Source of the DNA: Peromyscus leucopus
Taxonomy: Eukaryota; Chordata; Mammalia; Rodentia; Cricetidae
Reading direction: 5' to 3'
Length of the DNA: 64,000 bases
NCBI RefSeq assembly: GCF_004664715.2
Contig: NC_051075.1
Coordinates: 31,516,504 to 31,580,503 of the forward strand
Below, in pieces: positions 45,349-56,185 of this stretch. The translations under genes and the position numbers were made by a program. Under the pieces are notes generated by a model. That model worked only from the letters and a program-made list of their open reading frames with translations. It was not told the DNA's origin and searched no databases. Each line of letters starts with the position of its first letter. Position 1 is the first letter of the stretch.

Positions 45349-45803
45349 GAGGAGGGATTATATGAACAAGAGATATCAAGACCCTGATTGGAAAAAGTAC
45401 AGGGACAAATAGCCAAACCAGTAGAAACACATGAAGTGTGAACCAATAGCTGAGGAACTCCCATGGAACTGGACCAGGCCCTCTGGATAAGTGAGACAGT
45501 TGATTAGTTTGAACTGTTTGGGAGGTTCCCAGGCGGTGGGACTGAGACCTGTCCATGATGCATGAGCTGGCTTTTTGGAACCTAGGGCCTATGCTGAGAC
45601 ACTTTGCTCAGCCTTGGTGTAGGGAGGGGGGGACTGGACTTGCCTCAACTGAATCCACCAGGCTGGGTTGAATCCCCAGGGTAGACCTTGCCTTAGAGGA
45701 GAGGATTGGGGTGGAAAGGCTGGGGGTGGGAGGAGGGAGGACAATGGAATGCTTGTCTGATATGTAAAAATGAATTAATTATAAAATAAAAATATTTATT
45801 TAA
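45349..45803 (+). mobile_element. L1 3' UTR, 5'-truncated insertion
   Basis: Sense blocks: GGATTATATGAACAAGAGAT, GGGACAAATAGCCAAACCAG, CTCTGGATAAGTGAGACAGT, CATGATGCATGAGCTGGCTT, the G-rich tract at 45625-45745, and a TATGTAAAAATGAATTAATT tail ending near 45803. It closely matches 60540-60990. Confidence 0.85.
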
Positions 45804-45810
45804 AAAAAGT

Positions 45811-45885
45811 GATTTGGGGGCTACATGCTGGTAGATGGAAGCATAGACGCACTGCTTCACAGAGGCAGTGATGAGCATGGTTCCC
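45811..45885 (+). repeat. 75-bp inverted repeat, left arm
   Basis: Reads GATTTGGGGGCTACATGCTG and onwards to GAGCATGGTTCCC. The exact reverse complement is at 46216-46290. I found no mismatch by eye over 75 bases. The spacer is 330 bp. It lies directly after the L1 tail. Confidence 0.92.
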
Positions 45886-46215
45886 CCAGAGCTGAGATGG
45901 GTGGAGCCAGCAGCCAAAGCTGCCACTTCAGAACTAGCCACTGCAGTTTAAAGCAATAGATTCACAATAAGGCAGAATCAGATGAAATAAGACTTTAAAT
46001 GGTTTACAGTGTGCATAAAAATATACATAAATTTGGAAGAAAGAAAAAATGGATATAGACAATTATATAAAAAATAGTTTTAATAAATAAAATCTTTAAA
46101 GAAACAATAAAATCATATGAAAGTTAAACTACATAAGGATGGAAATCACACACAGAGCCTGGATTATATTGTCTTTGGGATTTTTTTTAAATGGACTTTA
46201 TTTGTGGAAACATAT

Positions 46216-46290
46216 GGGAACCATGCTCATCACTGCCTCTGTGAAGCAGTGCGTCTATGCTTCCATCTACCAGCATGTAGCCCCCAAATC
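46216..46290 (-). repeat. 75-bp inverted repeat, right arm
   Basis: Reads GGGAACCATGCTCATCACTG and onwards to GTAGCCCCCAAATC, the reverse complement of 45811-45885. It lies within a segment (about 46188-46427) flanked by two copies of TGTCTTTGGGATTTTT, at 46172-46187 and 46427-46442, which looks like an insertion target duplication. Confidence 0.92.
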
Positions 46291-46429
46291 TCTCCAAGTC
46301 TAATTTGGAGAGAATCTATTCATTCAAAGCATCTGAGAAATCTTCTGGGAGTAACATTCCTAAAAAAAGGTACAGAGTTCCAATATTAATTTTTTATATT
46401 TGCTTATATTATTGATACTGTCTTTGGGA

Positions 46430-46645
46430 TTTTTAACTAGAGAGAGATATTTGATTATAAAGGCTGCTGAGTTAAAGCGATATGTATATTTTAAAGGTAT
46501 CTTGACTTCAAAATGTATGTCTAAGGTTAGGTTGTTTTGGAAAAAGGTTCTGCTTTTGTTTCCACAGAAGATGAGAACCTGTGGATTGCTTCCAGGCTCA
46601 TATGGTTTGATCAAGGAAGATCCCATGAAAGTTCTCCGATAACAC
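46430..46645 (+). pseudogene. pol: ERV integrase C-terminal fragment (copy C)
   Basis: The open plus-strand frame 46400-46642 carries IKAAELKRYVYFKGILTS. This matches, in the same order, the integrase end of copy A (IEKTTELNQPIYFKDVLTS). The following residues line up less well. Older than copy A. The rest of pol is absent upstream. Confidence 0.75.
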
Positions 46646-47340
46646 CATGGCCCAGGTGATCCAACACCCAGAATGGCTTCAAGGCAACTGGCTCAGACAA
46701 TGCAGCCTCACAGACTACTCCAGTCAGGACTTGACCATAATTGTCAATTTTATCAGGATCCCCATAAGATTGCCAGAGCCCTCAATCAGCAGGAAGTAGA
46801 ATGAGAAGCTTCCAAATTCCCACAATATTGTTTATAAATGTTTATTTTTATTTAAAGGAGGTTGAATATAAATGCAATCTCTTTCTTAAAGATAAAAGAG
46901 GGATAGGATATAGTTATGATAGGAAAAAAAGGTAGATTATTGGATCTATTTTAAAGAGCAACAACTTGTTTGAAATATTTTACATTGCTATAGATTTTAG
47001 TTTATCGATAAGAGCTTAGGAAGAGTAGTATCTAGTTGAGGTATTATATTTCTATATTGAGTGAGAGAAAAATTTGCCTGGTAATCATTCTGCTGAAAAG
47101 TTCAGGGTAGTAGAGCAGTTCATTGTTCAGAGAAGATTTTCAAGACCTTTATGAACCAAAATAATATGGAAAAATTATCTTCCTGGTATTTTCTATATCA
47201 AATCTTATTTCATTTTAGTAAACTATAGTATTAGTGTTTTAAAGATATAAAGGTTGATTTTATTACCCTTGTTCAATGTCTCAATTCTGTTTTGCTGAAT
47301 AAGAAGATAAACACATATGAAGAAACAAACTAAATTATAA
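46646..47340 (+). mobile_element. ERV copy C, post-pol region
   Basis: AGAGGGATAGGATATAGTTA, AAAAAGGTAGATTATTGGAT and TGAAATATTTTACATTGCTA match the order at 53635-53740 of copy B (GAGAGGATATAGATATGATA, AAGGTAGATTATTTAATC, TTTAAATACTTTACATTG). No LTR is seen at its right end. Confidence 0.6.
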
Positions 47341-47379
47341 GCAATTAATAAGCTATTAACCAATTTAAGAATATATTAT

Positions 47380-47562
47380 CAGCTGGGCATGGTGGCACAT
47401 GCCTTTAGTTCCAGCACTCGGGAGGCAGAGGCAGGCTGATCTAGAGAGATCTCAGAGGAGTTCAAGGCCAGCCTGGTGACAAAGTGAGTTCTAGGACAGC
47501 AAGGGATGTTACACAGAAAAACTCTGTCTTGAAAAACAACAAAGACAAAAAAAAAGAATATG
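47380..47562 (+). repeat. B1 SINE
   Basis: GCTGGGCATGGTGGCACATG, TTTAGTTCCAGCACTCGGGA, GTTCAAGGCCAGCCTGGTGA and CTCTGTCTTGAAAAACAACA, with an A-rich tail. Near full length. Confidence 0.9.
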
Positions 47563-47664
47563 TTTCCTAAGCTATTAGTTTAACTAGGTTCTACCATGGG
47601 CTAGACAGCCACAGCTAATGACATCTGGGGGAAATTCAAGAAAATGAGAATACTTTACATTTTT

Positions 47665-47667
<3 letters not shown>

Positions 47668-47717
<50 letters not shown>
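47668..47717. repeat. (GT)n microsatellite
   Basis: About 25 uninterrupted GT units, next to an antisense SINE whose tail it may derive from. Confidence 0.95.
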
Positions 47718-47719
<2 letters not shown>

Positions 47720-47721
<2 letters not shown>

Positions 47722-47842
47722 ATAGACAGACAAGTACCATATTGTCTGTGAGGAGTTCAGGAAGAAGTCTTCTACCCACCTTCTGAGAGATCATCAGGTT
47801 TGTGTGCAAGTGCATCTACCAGCTAAGCCATCTCACAAGCAA
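47720..47842 (-). repeat. B3/B2-family SINE fragment
   Basis: GTCTGTGAGGAGTTCAGGAA, GCAAGTGCATCTACCAGCTA and AGCCATCTCACAAGC are the antisense SINE right-to-head order. Diverged. Confidence 0.6.
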
Positions 47843-49190
47843 AAATCACTTTGGTTTTTTGTGTCTGACTTAAGTTCTCAGAATATGAAGAAAAAAATAG
47901 AAATGACATAAAATATTTAGTATTAGAATATGTTTCTAATGCTTAGAAATGTCAAGGTATTCTTTAGAGTTGCAGATTAGACTTTTAGGCATGGATAAAA
48001 CCCAAGTGAAGACAAACCACCAACAACTAATTCATTTCTAATGAAAATACCTTTTAATTACATGTTGATTTAGTATTTTCACTTAGAAGAGGAATATAGT
48101 ATAAAAAACAAGATTAAATGTGATTCATTGTTCTAAACAGGCTGCTCCATGATGAAGTGTTTATATCTTAAATTTATGAGCTTATTTATTTCATAATAAT
48201 GATTTAGGTAAATGATGGATTAAAACTAATTCATAAGGAAATCCCATCCCTGTGATATGTTTCCTATGTTTGTCAGCTAGGATGTGACTGGTACTTCATT
48301 CAGAATTTTTCTGTACCTATGACTGTAATTGGTACTCCATTCAGAACTTTTTTGTACCTATAAGAGTAACCACTTTTGATTGCACAGTGCTGGAAGTGTT
48401 TACTACACTAATCCCTTCTTATAATTAAGCAATGCTATTTTAGAAAGTTACCTGAGAAACATGATAATTACATAACAGCTGGTTTGGAGGAAATTGATGA
48501 GCTATAAATAGGGCCAAAGAAAATACAAATAAAGAGAACGAAAAATTTTAGTTTTTTAATTTAGGAACATGCCATAAGGGAAAATCACAAAGCAATTATG
48601 AATATCACCAAAGTAATAAAAACACATTCCTGTTGTTTGAAAGCAGGAGACATTCTTTTGCTACTGCAAAATTATATCCCTTTCTTAAAACTAAGAAAAT
48701 GAAATATTTGTTTAAACAGAAGTTGTTTTGTAGTTATAGTAAAGAAACGGGTGGTTATGAAATGATTAATCAGTATGGGTTTATGATAACAGATACTTTT
48801 TTTCATGTATAGACAACATAAATATAATCAAACTCCACTGTAGAAAATCAAAATATATTTTTCCAAAGCATCTAAAAATGATACATGAAAACACATTAAG
48901 AGTACAAACAGTATACTTGGTTTTGAGATAACAAGCTACTTAAACTGTGGTTCATTCTGGTTTCTTATTTCGTGTGTTTCATTATGAAAGAGATCATAAA
49001 TTAACACAGTTTATGTATGGTTCAATGTACATAGTTCTTCTATTAACATTAATATGTAAGCTAAGGTAGTATACTTAACTAATTTAATATAAATAAAATA
49101 CAAATTAACATCTCTTAGATTCAAAGACCAGAGATCTAGAGATCCTGTTAAGTTATGGTATATGCTTATAAAAAACAAATAAACTGTCTT
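47843..49190. other. AT-rich DNA with one short tandem duplication
   Basis: Nothing recognised except a direct repeat of about 40 bp at 48286-48365: GGTACTTCATTCAGAATTTT and then GGTACTCCATTCAGAACTTT, each followed by TGTACCTAT. Confidence 0.55.
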
Positions 49191-49191
49191 A

Positions 49192-49260
49192 GTTCCTCTT
49201 CCTATTGCTGTAATAAAATATTCTGGCAAAATTGGTTTAAAGTAGAAAAGATTTATTTTT
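49192..49260. repeat. Rodent interspersed repeat, short fragment
   Basis: CTTCCTATTGCTGTAATAAA then AGATTTATTT follows the start of the family seen complete at 50345-50755. Confidence 0.4.
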
Positions 49261-50340
49261 ATTTTATAAAATTTATTATATGCATATTCATATGTATGTG
49301 CATATATTATAATATATATTAAACACAAACCTATTAATGTTTAAATTTGAGTATTATCCACAAGATATTTCATCTTGTATGTGGGGATACCACAAAGACA
49401 TAGAAAAAATCCAACTCTAAAGTATCCTGTTTCCCAAAATTTCAGATATAAAATAATTAACCTATATTAGAAATCTCAGCTTCCATACGGGTTAGGTCTT
49501 TGCAAATTAAATCCACCAAAAAGATTTTAAACAGAGTTCCTGGTCTATAAAATACATGTACTGAGTTGAGCACAGAACTGCTTAGCTGGTCCACATTTTT
49601 CAAGAACTTCCATCTTTGCACCTTCACTGAAGGCAGAAACGGTATGTGTCTTGTCGGTCTGGGTTTTGAGTCACAGGACCTGTGCTTCTGTGTACCATTT
49701 TCCCCTATTTACAGTATAACAGCTAGTTCCCTAAGGAGTAAGGAACCAACAAGATATTACTCATGACTTACTGTGTCTAAGGCATCACAAGACTGGACTG
49801 CTAAACCCATGATTATATGACAAAGGCATATTAAATTTGTTCTCTAAAATGTTGTTTCAAGAGGATTTTCACTTTCTTTATGCTTTATGCTCCATAATAC
49901 ATCTTCTATCCCAAATACGATTCTCCAGGACTTTAGTTGCCTTATGTAAAACTGTGCCTAGGTTTCTTCATGGTATTTTCCAAAACTTCATAAACTCAGT
50001 CTCCTGTGTCCCCTTGACATTATCCATTTTCCCAGAATTTTCTCCTTCTACCAAATGCTGGTTCTGTTCCTCCTATCCACATAAAGTTCAGATGGAAAAA
50101 GCAGGATCATTCTTGAACATCAGCATCATTAATTAGCAAATTAGACTTCATTCACAAGGGAGAAGATTAGTAAATAGAAGCTAAAATAATAATTTAAGAG
50201 ATAAGCATGAGTAAGTAGAATGCATGCAGCCTTAAGGAAGATTCTTATCATCCTTCTTCTACCTCACTTAGAAGACTTCTCATTTAGTCAAATCTACATT
50301 TGTTTGTTTCTCTAGCTTCATATCATTTGAAGTAGGTGTC
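49261..50340. other. Unrecognised AT-rich DNA
   Basis: No element recognised. The frame at 49837-50136 has no domain signature. Confidence 0.45.
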
Positions 50341-50344
50341 TTAT

Positions 50345-50757
50345 TAAGACTACTATTTCTGTGAGAAAACACCACAACCGAAAGCAACTTAGGGAAGAAA
50401 TGGTTCATATGGCTTACACTTCCGTGTCACTGTTCATCATTGAATGAGATCATGAAAGGAACTCAAGCAGGGCAGGAACCTAGAAGCAGGAGCTGATGCA
50501 GAGGCCATGGGGGTATACTGCTTGCTGGCTTTATCTCAATGGCTTGCTCAACTTGCTTTATTATCAAACCCAGGACCACTAACGCAGGGGTTTCTCCACC
50601 TGCAATGGCCTGTGCATTTCTATGTCAATCATTAATTCAAAAAATGACTGATAGATTTGCCTACAGCTCAAGCTTATGTAGACATTTCTCAATTGATGCT
50701 TCCTCTTCTCCAATGACTCTATTTTGTGTCATATTGACATAAAAACTATCAAGCACA
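50345..50757. repeat. Rodent interspersed repeat, near complete
   Basis: ACTATTTCTGTGAGAAAACA, GGGCAGGAACCTAGAAGCAG, GAGCTGATGCAGAGGCCATG, CCCAGGACCACTAACGCAGG and CATATTGACATAAAAACTAT follow a common non-coding rodent repeat that I recognise by sequence but cannot name safely. Confidence 0.6.
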
Positions 50758-51470
50758 ATGCAATAGTTTCAGATTCCTTAGTGATGACTGTCATCAGGTG
50801 TTTTTTTTATTTTATTTCTCTTGGCTATCTATTTTCTATTCATCTTTATTGAAAATTGGTATTTTTCAAGTATTATATTCTGATTATGGTTTCCTCTCCC
50901 TAAGTTTTTCAAGGTTCTCCTACGTCTCCTATCTGAATACACACTGTTTCTATCTAGCCAATGGTGGACAGTAATGAAAAAGTTTTATCCAGTTGCAGCA
51001 CTATGAACTACAATGATCATCTTTGGCAAAATATCCATAAAATTGCAGTATGTGGCACTCATATGTTGGTGGCAATCAATAGCTATCTAATTGGACTAAG
51101 ACTGATTTAACAAGAGAAAAATCATGCTTGATATTAAAGAACTAGCCAGTTTTGAGGGGCTAGTGAGGTAACAGATCTTAGAACAGAAACTATTACTGCC
51201 ACTTTGCTAGACCAGCATAATCCATTACTGGATTTTAAATCTTATCCTTATACTTTATAATAAGTGTAACTACCACTTTCAACAATGAAGTATCTTTTAC
51301 AGCAAATGGAGACATCACAGAAGACCAAAACTGAACATAATGTAAACATCAACAGCTCATGTGTATCTGAGCCACAGTAGATACATCTATGTCATAGTTT
51401 CTGAACCTGTGGTAACATCATGGAATATGGAGTAAAAAGATTTTAAAATCCAGAATCCCAGAAATTATGT
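50758..51470. other. Unrecognised DNA
   Basis: No element recognised. Confidence 0.45.
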
Positions 51471-51473
51471 ATT

Positions 51474-51830
51474 GTTGTTTGAATCTTAGATGGTCTCTTA
51501 ATAAGGAACCCAGGGCCAGATATCAGGGTGAAAGCCAAAAGATCAGAGAAGCAGAACAGCCAGCCACTAGTTCTTACCTCTATGAAATCCTCAGCCTAAA
51601 GAGAGTAAGGTCCTGTTTCCTCATGCCCTATATACCTCTGCCCTGCCATACTGCTTCCTAGGATTAAAGGCATATGTGCTTCTGAAGCAAAGGCATGAGA
51701 TTTCAAGTGCTGGGATTAAAGGTGTGTGCCACCACTGCCTGACTTCTATGTCTAATCTGGTGGCTGGCTCTGTCCTCTGATCTTCATGTAAGTTTATTAG
51801 AGTACACAATATATCAGCACACTGTATGAC
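51474..51830 (-). mobile_element. Solo LTR, family of the 52.9-kb LTR
   Basis: The plus strand shares CCAAAAGATCAGAGAAGCAG, CTATATACCTCTGCCCTGCC, GTGCTGGGATTAAAGGTGTG, CTTCTATGTCTAATCTGGTG and TGTAAGTTTATTAGAGTACA, in order, with 52934-53389. The GGGATTAAAGGTGTGTGCCA block is B1-derived. Older and shorter than its relative. Confidence 0.7.
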
Positions 51831-51899
51831 AGACATGGTCTTTCTTAGAAATGCCTGCATAAACAAGACCTGAGCAATGGGGATATGCATGGACATATT

Positions 51900-52215
51900 A
51901 ACATGGAAGGGAGGAAAATTCATGGTTTCCCACTCCTAGACAAAGAACTATAGGCAGCTAACAACTACTAGGAGAAGAAGAATTAGCCTCTCCCAGGAAT
52001 AAGTCCACTTCGGAGTTGTCCAATACAAAGTGGTCAGCCCTGTAACCATATACACACAAACAACAGAAACAAACTCAACAGGGTATATTTATGTATTTGT
52101 GCATACATACTTGTGTGTGAGAGACATAGGAAGGGTTAGCGTACCTGGGAGGGTGTGAAGGGAGAAAAGGGAGGGGCAGATGGAAGTAATGTTATTTTAA
52201 TTGAACTAATACTTA
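51900..52215 (+). mobile_element. L1 (Lx-like) 3' UTR tail
   Basis: AACTATAGGCAGCTAACAAC, CAACAGGGTATATTTATGTA and a purine-rich AAGGGAGAAAAGGGAGGGGC end the copy. Similar to 11375-11620. Confidence 0.6.
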
Positions 52216-52247
52216 AGCAACATAATGTAATACAAAACATGGAGTGT

Positions 52248-52440
52248 ATTTTGCGTTGGCCACTGTTCCTGGGCATGCAGCCTATGTTGAGAAATGGTTG
52301 TTGCACCCAATATCACTCCATTGGAGGAAACTGAATTTCCCCTCTCCCTAGCAATAGCAATTTCAAAAGCCTGTTGGTCGGGGATCAGGCTTTGTGATTG
52401 CTTCCCATTTCTGCACTATTTCTGAGCATTTTAACTAATG
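52248..52440 (-). mobile_element. L1 (Lx-like) 3' UTR fragment
   Basis: TTGCGTTGGCCACTGTTCCT, GGGCATGCAGCCTATGTTGA and ATCACTCCATTGGAGGAAAC resemble an antisense Lx-type 3' UTR. Diverged. Confidence 0.45.
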
Positions 52441-52716
52441 TCTGAATAAAATAAAGTCATAGTAGCCCATAATGACATACAACATACACACTTTACATTT
52501 TTGGTTTTATCTTTAACTTTTAAAAGGAAATTAAACTACAGGGTCAAGATAATGCAATATGACTTTTACCTTGATGAATACAAATATTAATGATTGACCC
52601 GTTTCATTAGTTATCTTTCATTTGGCATAAAGCCTGCAAAGATTCTTACCAAGAGAGGCTGAAAATTCATGCATATTTTTTCCATTTCCTGTTGCTTTTA
52701 TACAATTTGTTCCTTT

Positions 52717-52720
<4 letters not shown>

Positions 52721-52767
<47 letters not shown>
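52721..52767. repeat. T47 homopolymer
   Basis: 47 consecutive T. No SINE or L1 body is visible next to it, so its origin (an old poly(A) tail on the minus strand, or length error in assembly) is open. Confidence 0.9.
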
Positions 52768-52772
<5 letters not shown>

Positions 52773-52867
52773 GATAGGTTTAACTTGATTTTTCAATGCT
52801 TATTCTACTGTGGCTTCTAGACAGGAAGGAAATTCAGGATTCTTTGCTTCAAAAATACACTAAAAGT

Positions 52868-52872
<5 letters not shown>

Positions 52873-52924
<52 letters not shown>
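52873..52924. repeat. (CT)n microsatellite
   Basis: 26 uninterrupted CT units, ten bases from the LTR start at 52934. Confidence 0.95.
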
Positions 52925-52925
<1 letters not shown>

Positions 52926-52933
52926 ACATGAAT

Positions 52934-53389
52934 TGTTAGAAGGTCTTATTTGTAAAAACAATCCTAGAGCCAGGTATTGGGGTAAGCACAGAAAGATCAG
53001 AGAAACAGAACTATTCACAGCTAATCTCACCTCGCCAATTCCTCAGCTGATCTCGTTTCCTCAGACTGGAAGCCTCTGAGTTCTCATCCAAATGAATCTC
53101 AGCTGAACTGCTGCTAAAAGTCTAAAAGCTTAACCAGGCTCTAGTTCCTGGTTTTCACACCTTATATACCTTTCTGCTTCCTGCCATCACTTCTTGGGAT
53201 TAAAGGCATGTGTCACCATGCCTGGCTGTTGACTTTGAACTCAGAGATCCAGGCAGATCTCTGCTTTTGGAATGCTAGGATTAAAGGTGTGTGTGCCACC
53301 ATTTTTTTACCTCTATGTCTACCTAATGGCTGTTCTGTTCTCTGACCCCAGGTAAGTTTATTAGGGTGCACAGTATATTGGGGAACACA
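52934..53389 (-). mobile_element. LTR, mys/MYSERV-like, solo or chimeric
   Basis: A 456-bp LTR on the minus strand. The sense strand starts TGTGTTCCCCAATATACTGT, has two B1-derived blocks (ACCTTTAATCC and GCCTTTAATCCC types), a GGTATATAAGGTGTG TATA region near 53158-53172, and ends near CCTTCTAACA. Its right edge directly abuts ERV copy B, which runs in the opposite sense. No clear target duplication. Confidence 0.82.
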
Positions 53390-53404
53390 ATTTTCCCTTT
53401 GTTG

Positions 53405-55321
53405 TCTAAAATTTAAAAATTCCCAAAGAGGTTGGGGTGGGGCAGGTGGTTTTGGTCTTTCAATAGGTTTTAGGTTTGAGATAATTTTCATTGTTTAGGA
53501 GAGTTTGTTATAAGTTGTTGTTGTTAATGGTTAGGAAAAGAGCTAAGCAAAGGAGATTAGATTTAAGGTTCTTGTTTGAAAAAAATATAGAAATGATAGA
53601 AAAGATGGTAGATTATTGAATCTACTCTGAAAAGAAAAAGAAAAGAGAGGATATAGATATGATATAGATAGAAAGGTAGATTATTTAATCTACTTTTAAA
53701 GACAATTACTAGTTTTAAATACTTTACATTGGACTGGATTTTTATATATTGTATACAAATTATATATATTGAGATTGATATTGTTAGAAAATTCTGTATG
53801 TATTTTTTCTAATCTTGTTCAGGATATTGTACTTAAACAGTTCATTTAACAATGTAGTGCAGTTAGCTAATCCTTGAATGTTATTATTACCAACTATTAG
53901 GATATAAAGAAATGAAAGTTAGTAGTTTGACATTACAATCAAATTTGTAGTCATATTAGGTATGTTTTTAAGTCTAAGCAGAGATATATTTTACATAGAG
54001 AGGTCATCTTCAAACCCTTCAGAGATCTACAGAATATAGCATTTAAAATGTTTTAATAACTTAATTTTTTTCCTTTTTTATGACTTTTAGACATGCTGGC
54101 TCCTGGCAGCACCAATCTAATTCAGAGAAGGTATGGGCATTGAATAAACTGCATATGGAGTTAACTTTCATTGTAGCAAAAGTTAGCCACTGGGCAACTA
54201 AATGCCCGCACATCGACTGCTGACAGACAGGACAAAATGGACAGACAGGACACAAAACAAAGGACTACCAATCTTGCCAAGACAAATGTGATTGCTGCTT
54301 TAGCAACAGGTGTCCTCTGAGGCCAGGACAATATGGCACCATCACTGAAGTGGCCTTTGCAATTTGGAAAAGGTACAGTGCCCCTTTCTTCAAAGGCAGC
54401 TGAACAAGCAATGGCTGTTGGCTGATGGCTTCTGGTATGCAATGGTACAGTAGCTGAAACAGTTATTCTTGTAAGAATAACTAGGCTGACAGAGTATAAC
54501 TTCTCAATGGTAGACTAGCATTTAATAAGAGATGAAGCCACCCACAAGCTGAGCAGAATGGGATGCTGAGATGAAGCTGCCCACAAGCCAAGGAGAATGG
54601 ACAACCAAATTCCAAAAACACCAACAATTTTCAGAATTTAAAATCCTGAATCATGACAGGACATTGGTGGAATTCGGGTTTATCTGGTACATGGACTACT
54701 CACACCTAATATGAGGTGGAACTGTTGGCCTTGTGTTCATTCTACTTCACAAATGAGTCTGTCGATACGCTAAGCCTATAGGCTGAAGATGATGCCCCAA
54801 CATTGCAGAGAAACCTTGGGTGACTGTCCAGGCAGCTGGCTATTTTGCACAACTCACAATTTTTTGGAAGCTGATTGTTTGCACTTGCTGTTTTATTAGG
54901 TAATATTATTTCCTTCTTGGGTCTCTGAGGGAGATGAAGATTAGATAGCTATAGTTAGTTGAAGATTAGATAGTTATGATTATAGTTAGTTGAATATTAG
55001 ATAGTTATAATTTTCCTTGTTAATAATTTCAGAAAGGAAACTTACTAAAGAGATATAAAGTATATAAAATTGAAAGACATTATAAAGTAGTTCCTTGTTA
55101 GTAATACAAGTTAGGATAGAAAGTGAATCAGGTACATTTTGGACTTATCAAAATAGATAGATAATGGAAAATTTTTCTCTGAGTTTGTCAAATGCAAATG
55201 GACTAGACATTTTTTAGGTATTTATTGCTTGTATACATTGTATGTATTTATTGTACTTATTGTATATAGTTTTTCTTATATTTATAATTTTTTATTCTTT
55301 TTTATTTTTACTAGAAAAAAG
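53405..55321 (+). mobile_element. ERV copy B, internal 3' region
   Basis: It starts near ATTCCCAAAGAGG and matches the reverse complement of 36546-37975 in order: GCAAAGGAGATTAGATTTAA with GGTTCTTGTTTGA, ATTGAATAAACTGCATATGG, TTGTAGCAAAAGTTAGCCAC, CTGAGGCCAGGACAATATGG and GGACAGTC-type blocks. It is non-coding in sense with many stops. Pol and gag are absent. Short TTAGTTGAAGATTAGATAG-type direct repeats lie at 54930-55010. Confidence 0.82.
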
Positions 55322-55768
55322 TGATATTTTATTTGTGCTAAAATGTGGTATTTTATTTGTATGTTAATATATAAAGTTTGCCTGGAGATCAGAGGTCATA
55401 GTCAACCATAAACAGAAGCCAGGCAGTGGTAGAACATGCCCTTAATCTGATCACATGGCAGGCAGAATCTCTGTGTGTTCAAGGACACAGCCAAGCATGG
55501 TGACACACACCTTTAATCCCAGTACCAACCACTGAGACCTGGAGGTCAGTATAGACAGACAGTGATGAGAAAGTCATGTGGCTGGGCTCAGAGCCAATGA
55601 GAAAGCAGAACAACAAGGCAATAAAAAGTGCAGGTTAGACAGGAAGAGGCCCTCTTGGGAGGCTACGAAGAGGTCATAAGGTAAGGTTGGCTGGCGGCTA
55701 TTACTCTGATCTCTATGGCTTGCACCTCTGCATTTGGCTCTGTGTTTCTTATTTAATAAGACTGTTCA
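55322..55768 (+). mobile_element. 3' LTR of ERV copy B
   Basis: A 447-bp LTR from TGATATTTTATTTGTGC to AATAAGACTGTTCA. Same family as 36141-36526. It holds two B1-like blocks (GCCAGGCAGTGGTAGAACAT with GCCCTTAATC, and GCCAAGCATGGTGACACACA with CCTTTAATCCC). A weak polypurine run, AGAAAAAAG, precedes it. Confidence 0.85.
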
Positions 55769-55769
55769 G

Positions 55770-55772
<3 letters not shown>

Positions 55773-55812
<40 letters not shown>

Positions 55813-55885
55813 ACTCACTCACTCTCTCTCTCTCTCTTTCTCTCTTTCTCTTCCCCCTCCTCCTCTTCCCCTACCCCCTCTTTGT
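55773..55885. repeat. (TC)n and CT-rich microsatellite
   Basis: About 18 TC units, then ACTC units, then more TC and C-rich sequence, immediately after the LTR. Leu/Ser-repeat frames across it are artefacts. Confidence 0.95.
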
Positions 55886-56185
55886 GTGCAGGTATAATGT
55901 GTTTGAGTGTAGACACAAGTGGGCGCATGTAGATACCAGAGTACAGCTTTTCAGGTCTCACAGTCCACCTTGTTTAAGACAGGGTAACTGCTGTGCATGA
56001 TAGTTTAGCTGGATCTTGAACTTCTTGGGATTCCCCTATATCCACTTCCCTTCTTGTTGTGGGACCCTTGGAATCACAGCTCTCACCACTACATGCTGCT
56101 TTGTGTGAGCTATAGGGATCAGAATTCAAGTTATCAAATATGTATGGCAAGTGTTTTCATTACTGAGCTGTCTTACAAGCCTTCA
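55886..56185 (-). repeat. B4-type SINE (old)
   Basis: GGGCGCATGTAGATACCAGA, GATCAGAATTCAAGTTATCA, GGCAAGTGTTTTCATTACTG and AGCTGTCTTACAAGCC are the antisense order of a B3/B4-like SINE. Confidence 0.55.

Noticed and set aside
55687..56000. Leu/Ser-rich membrane-like frames
   Set aside because: Produced by the (TC)n repeat after the LTR.
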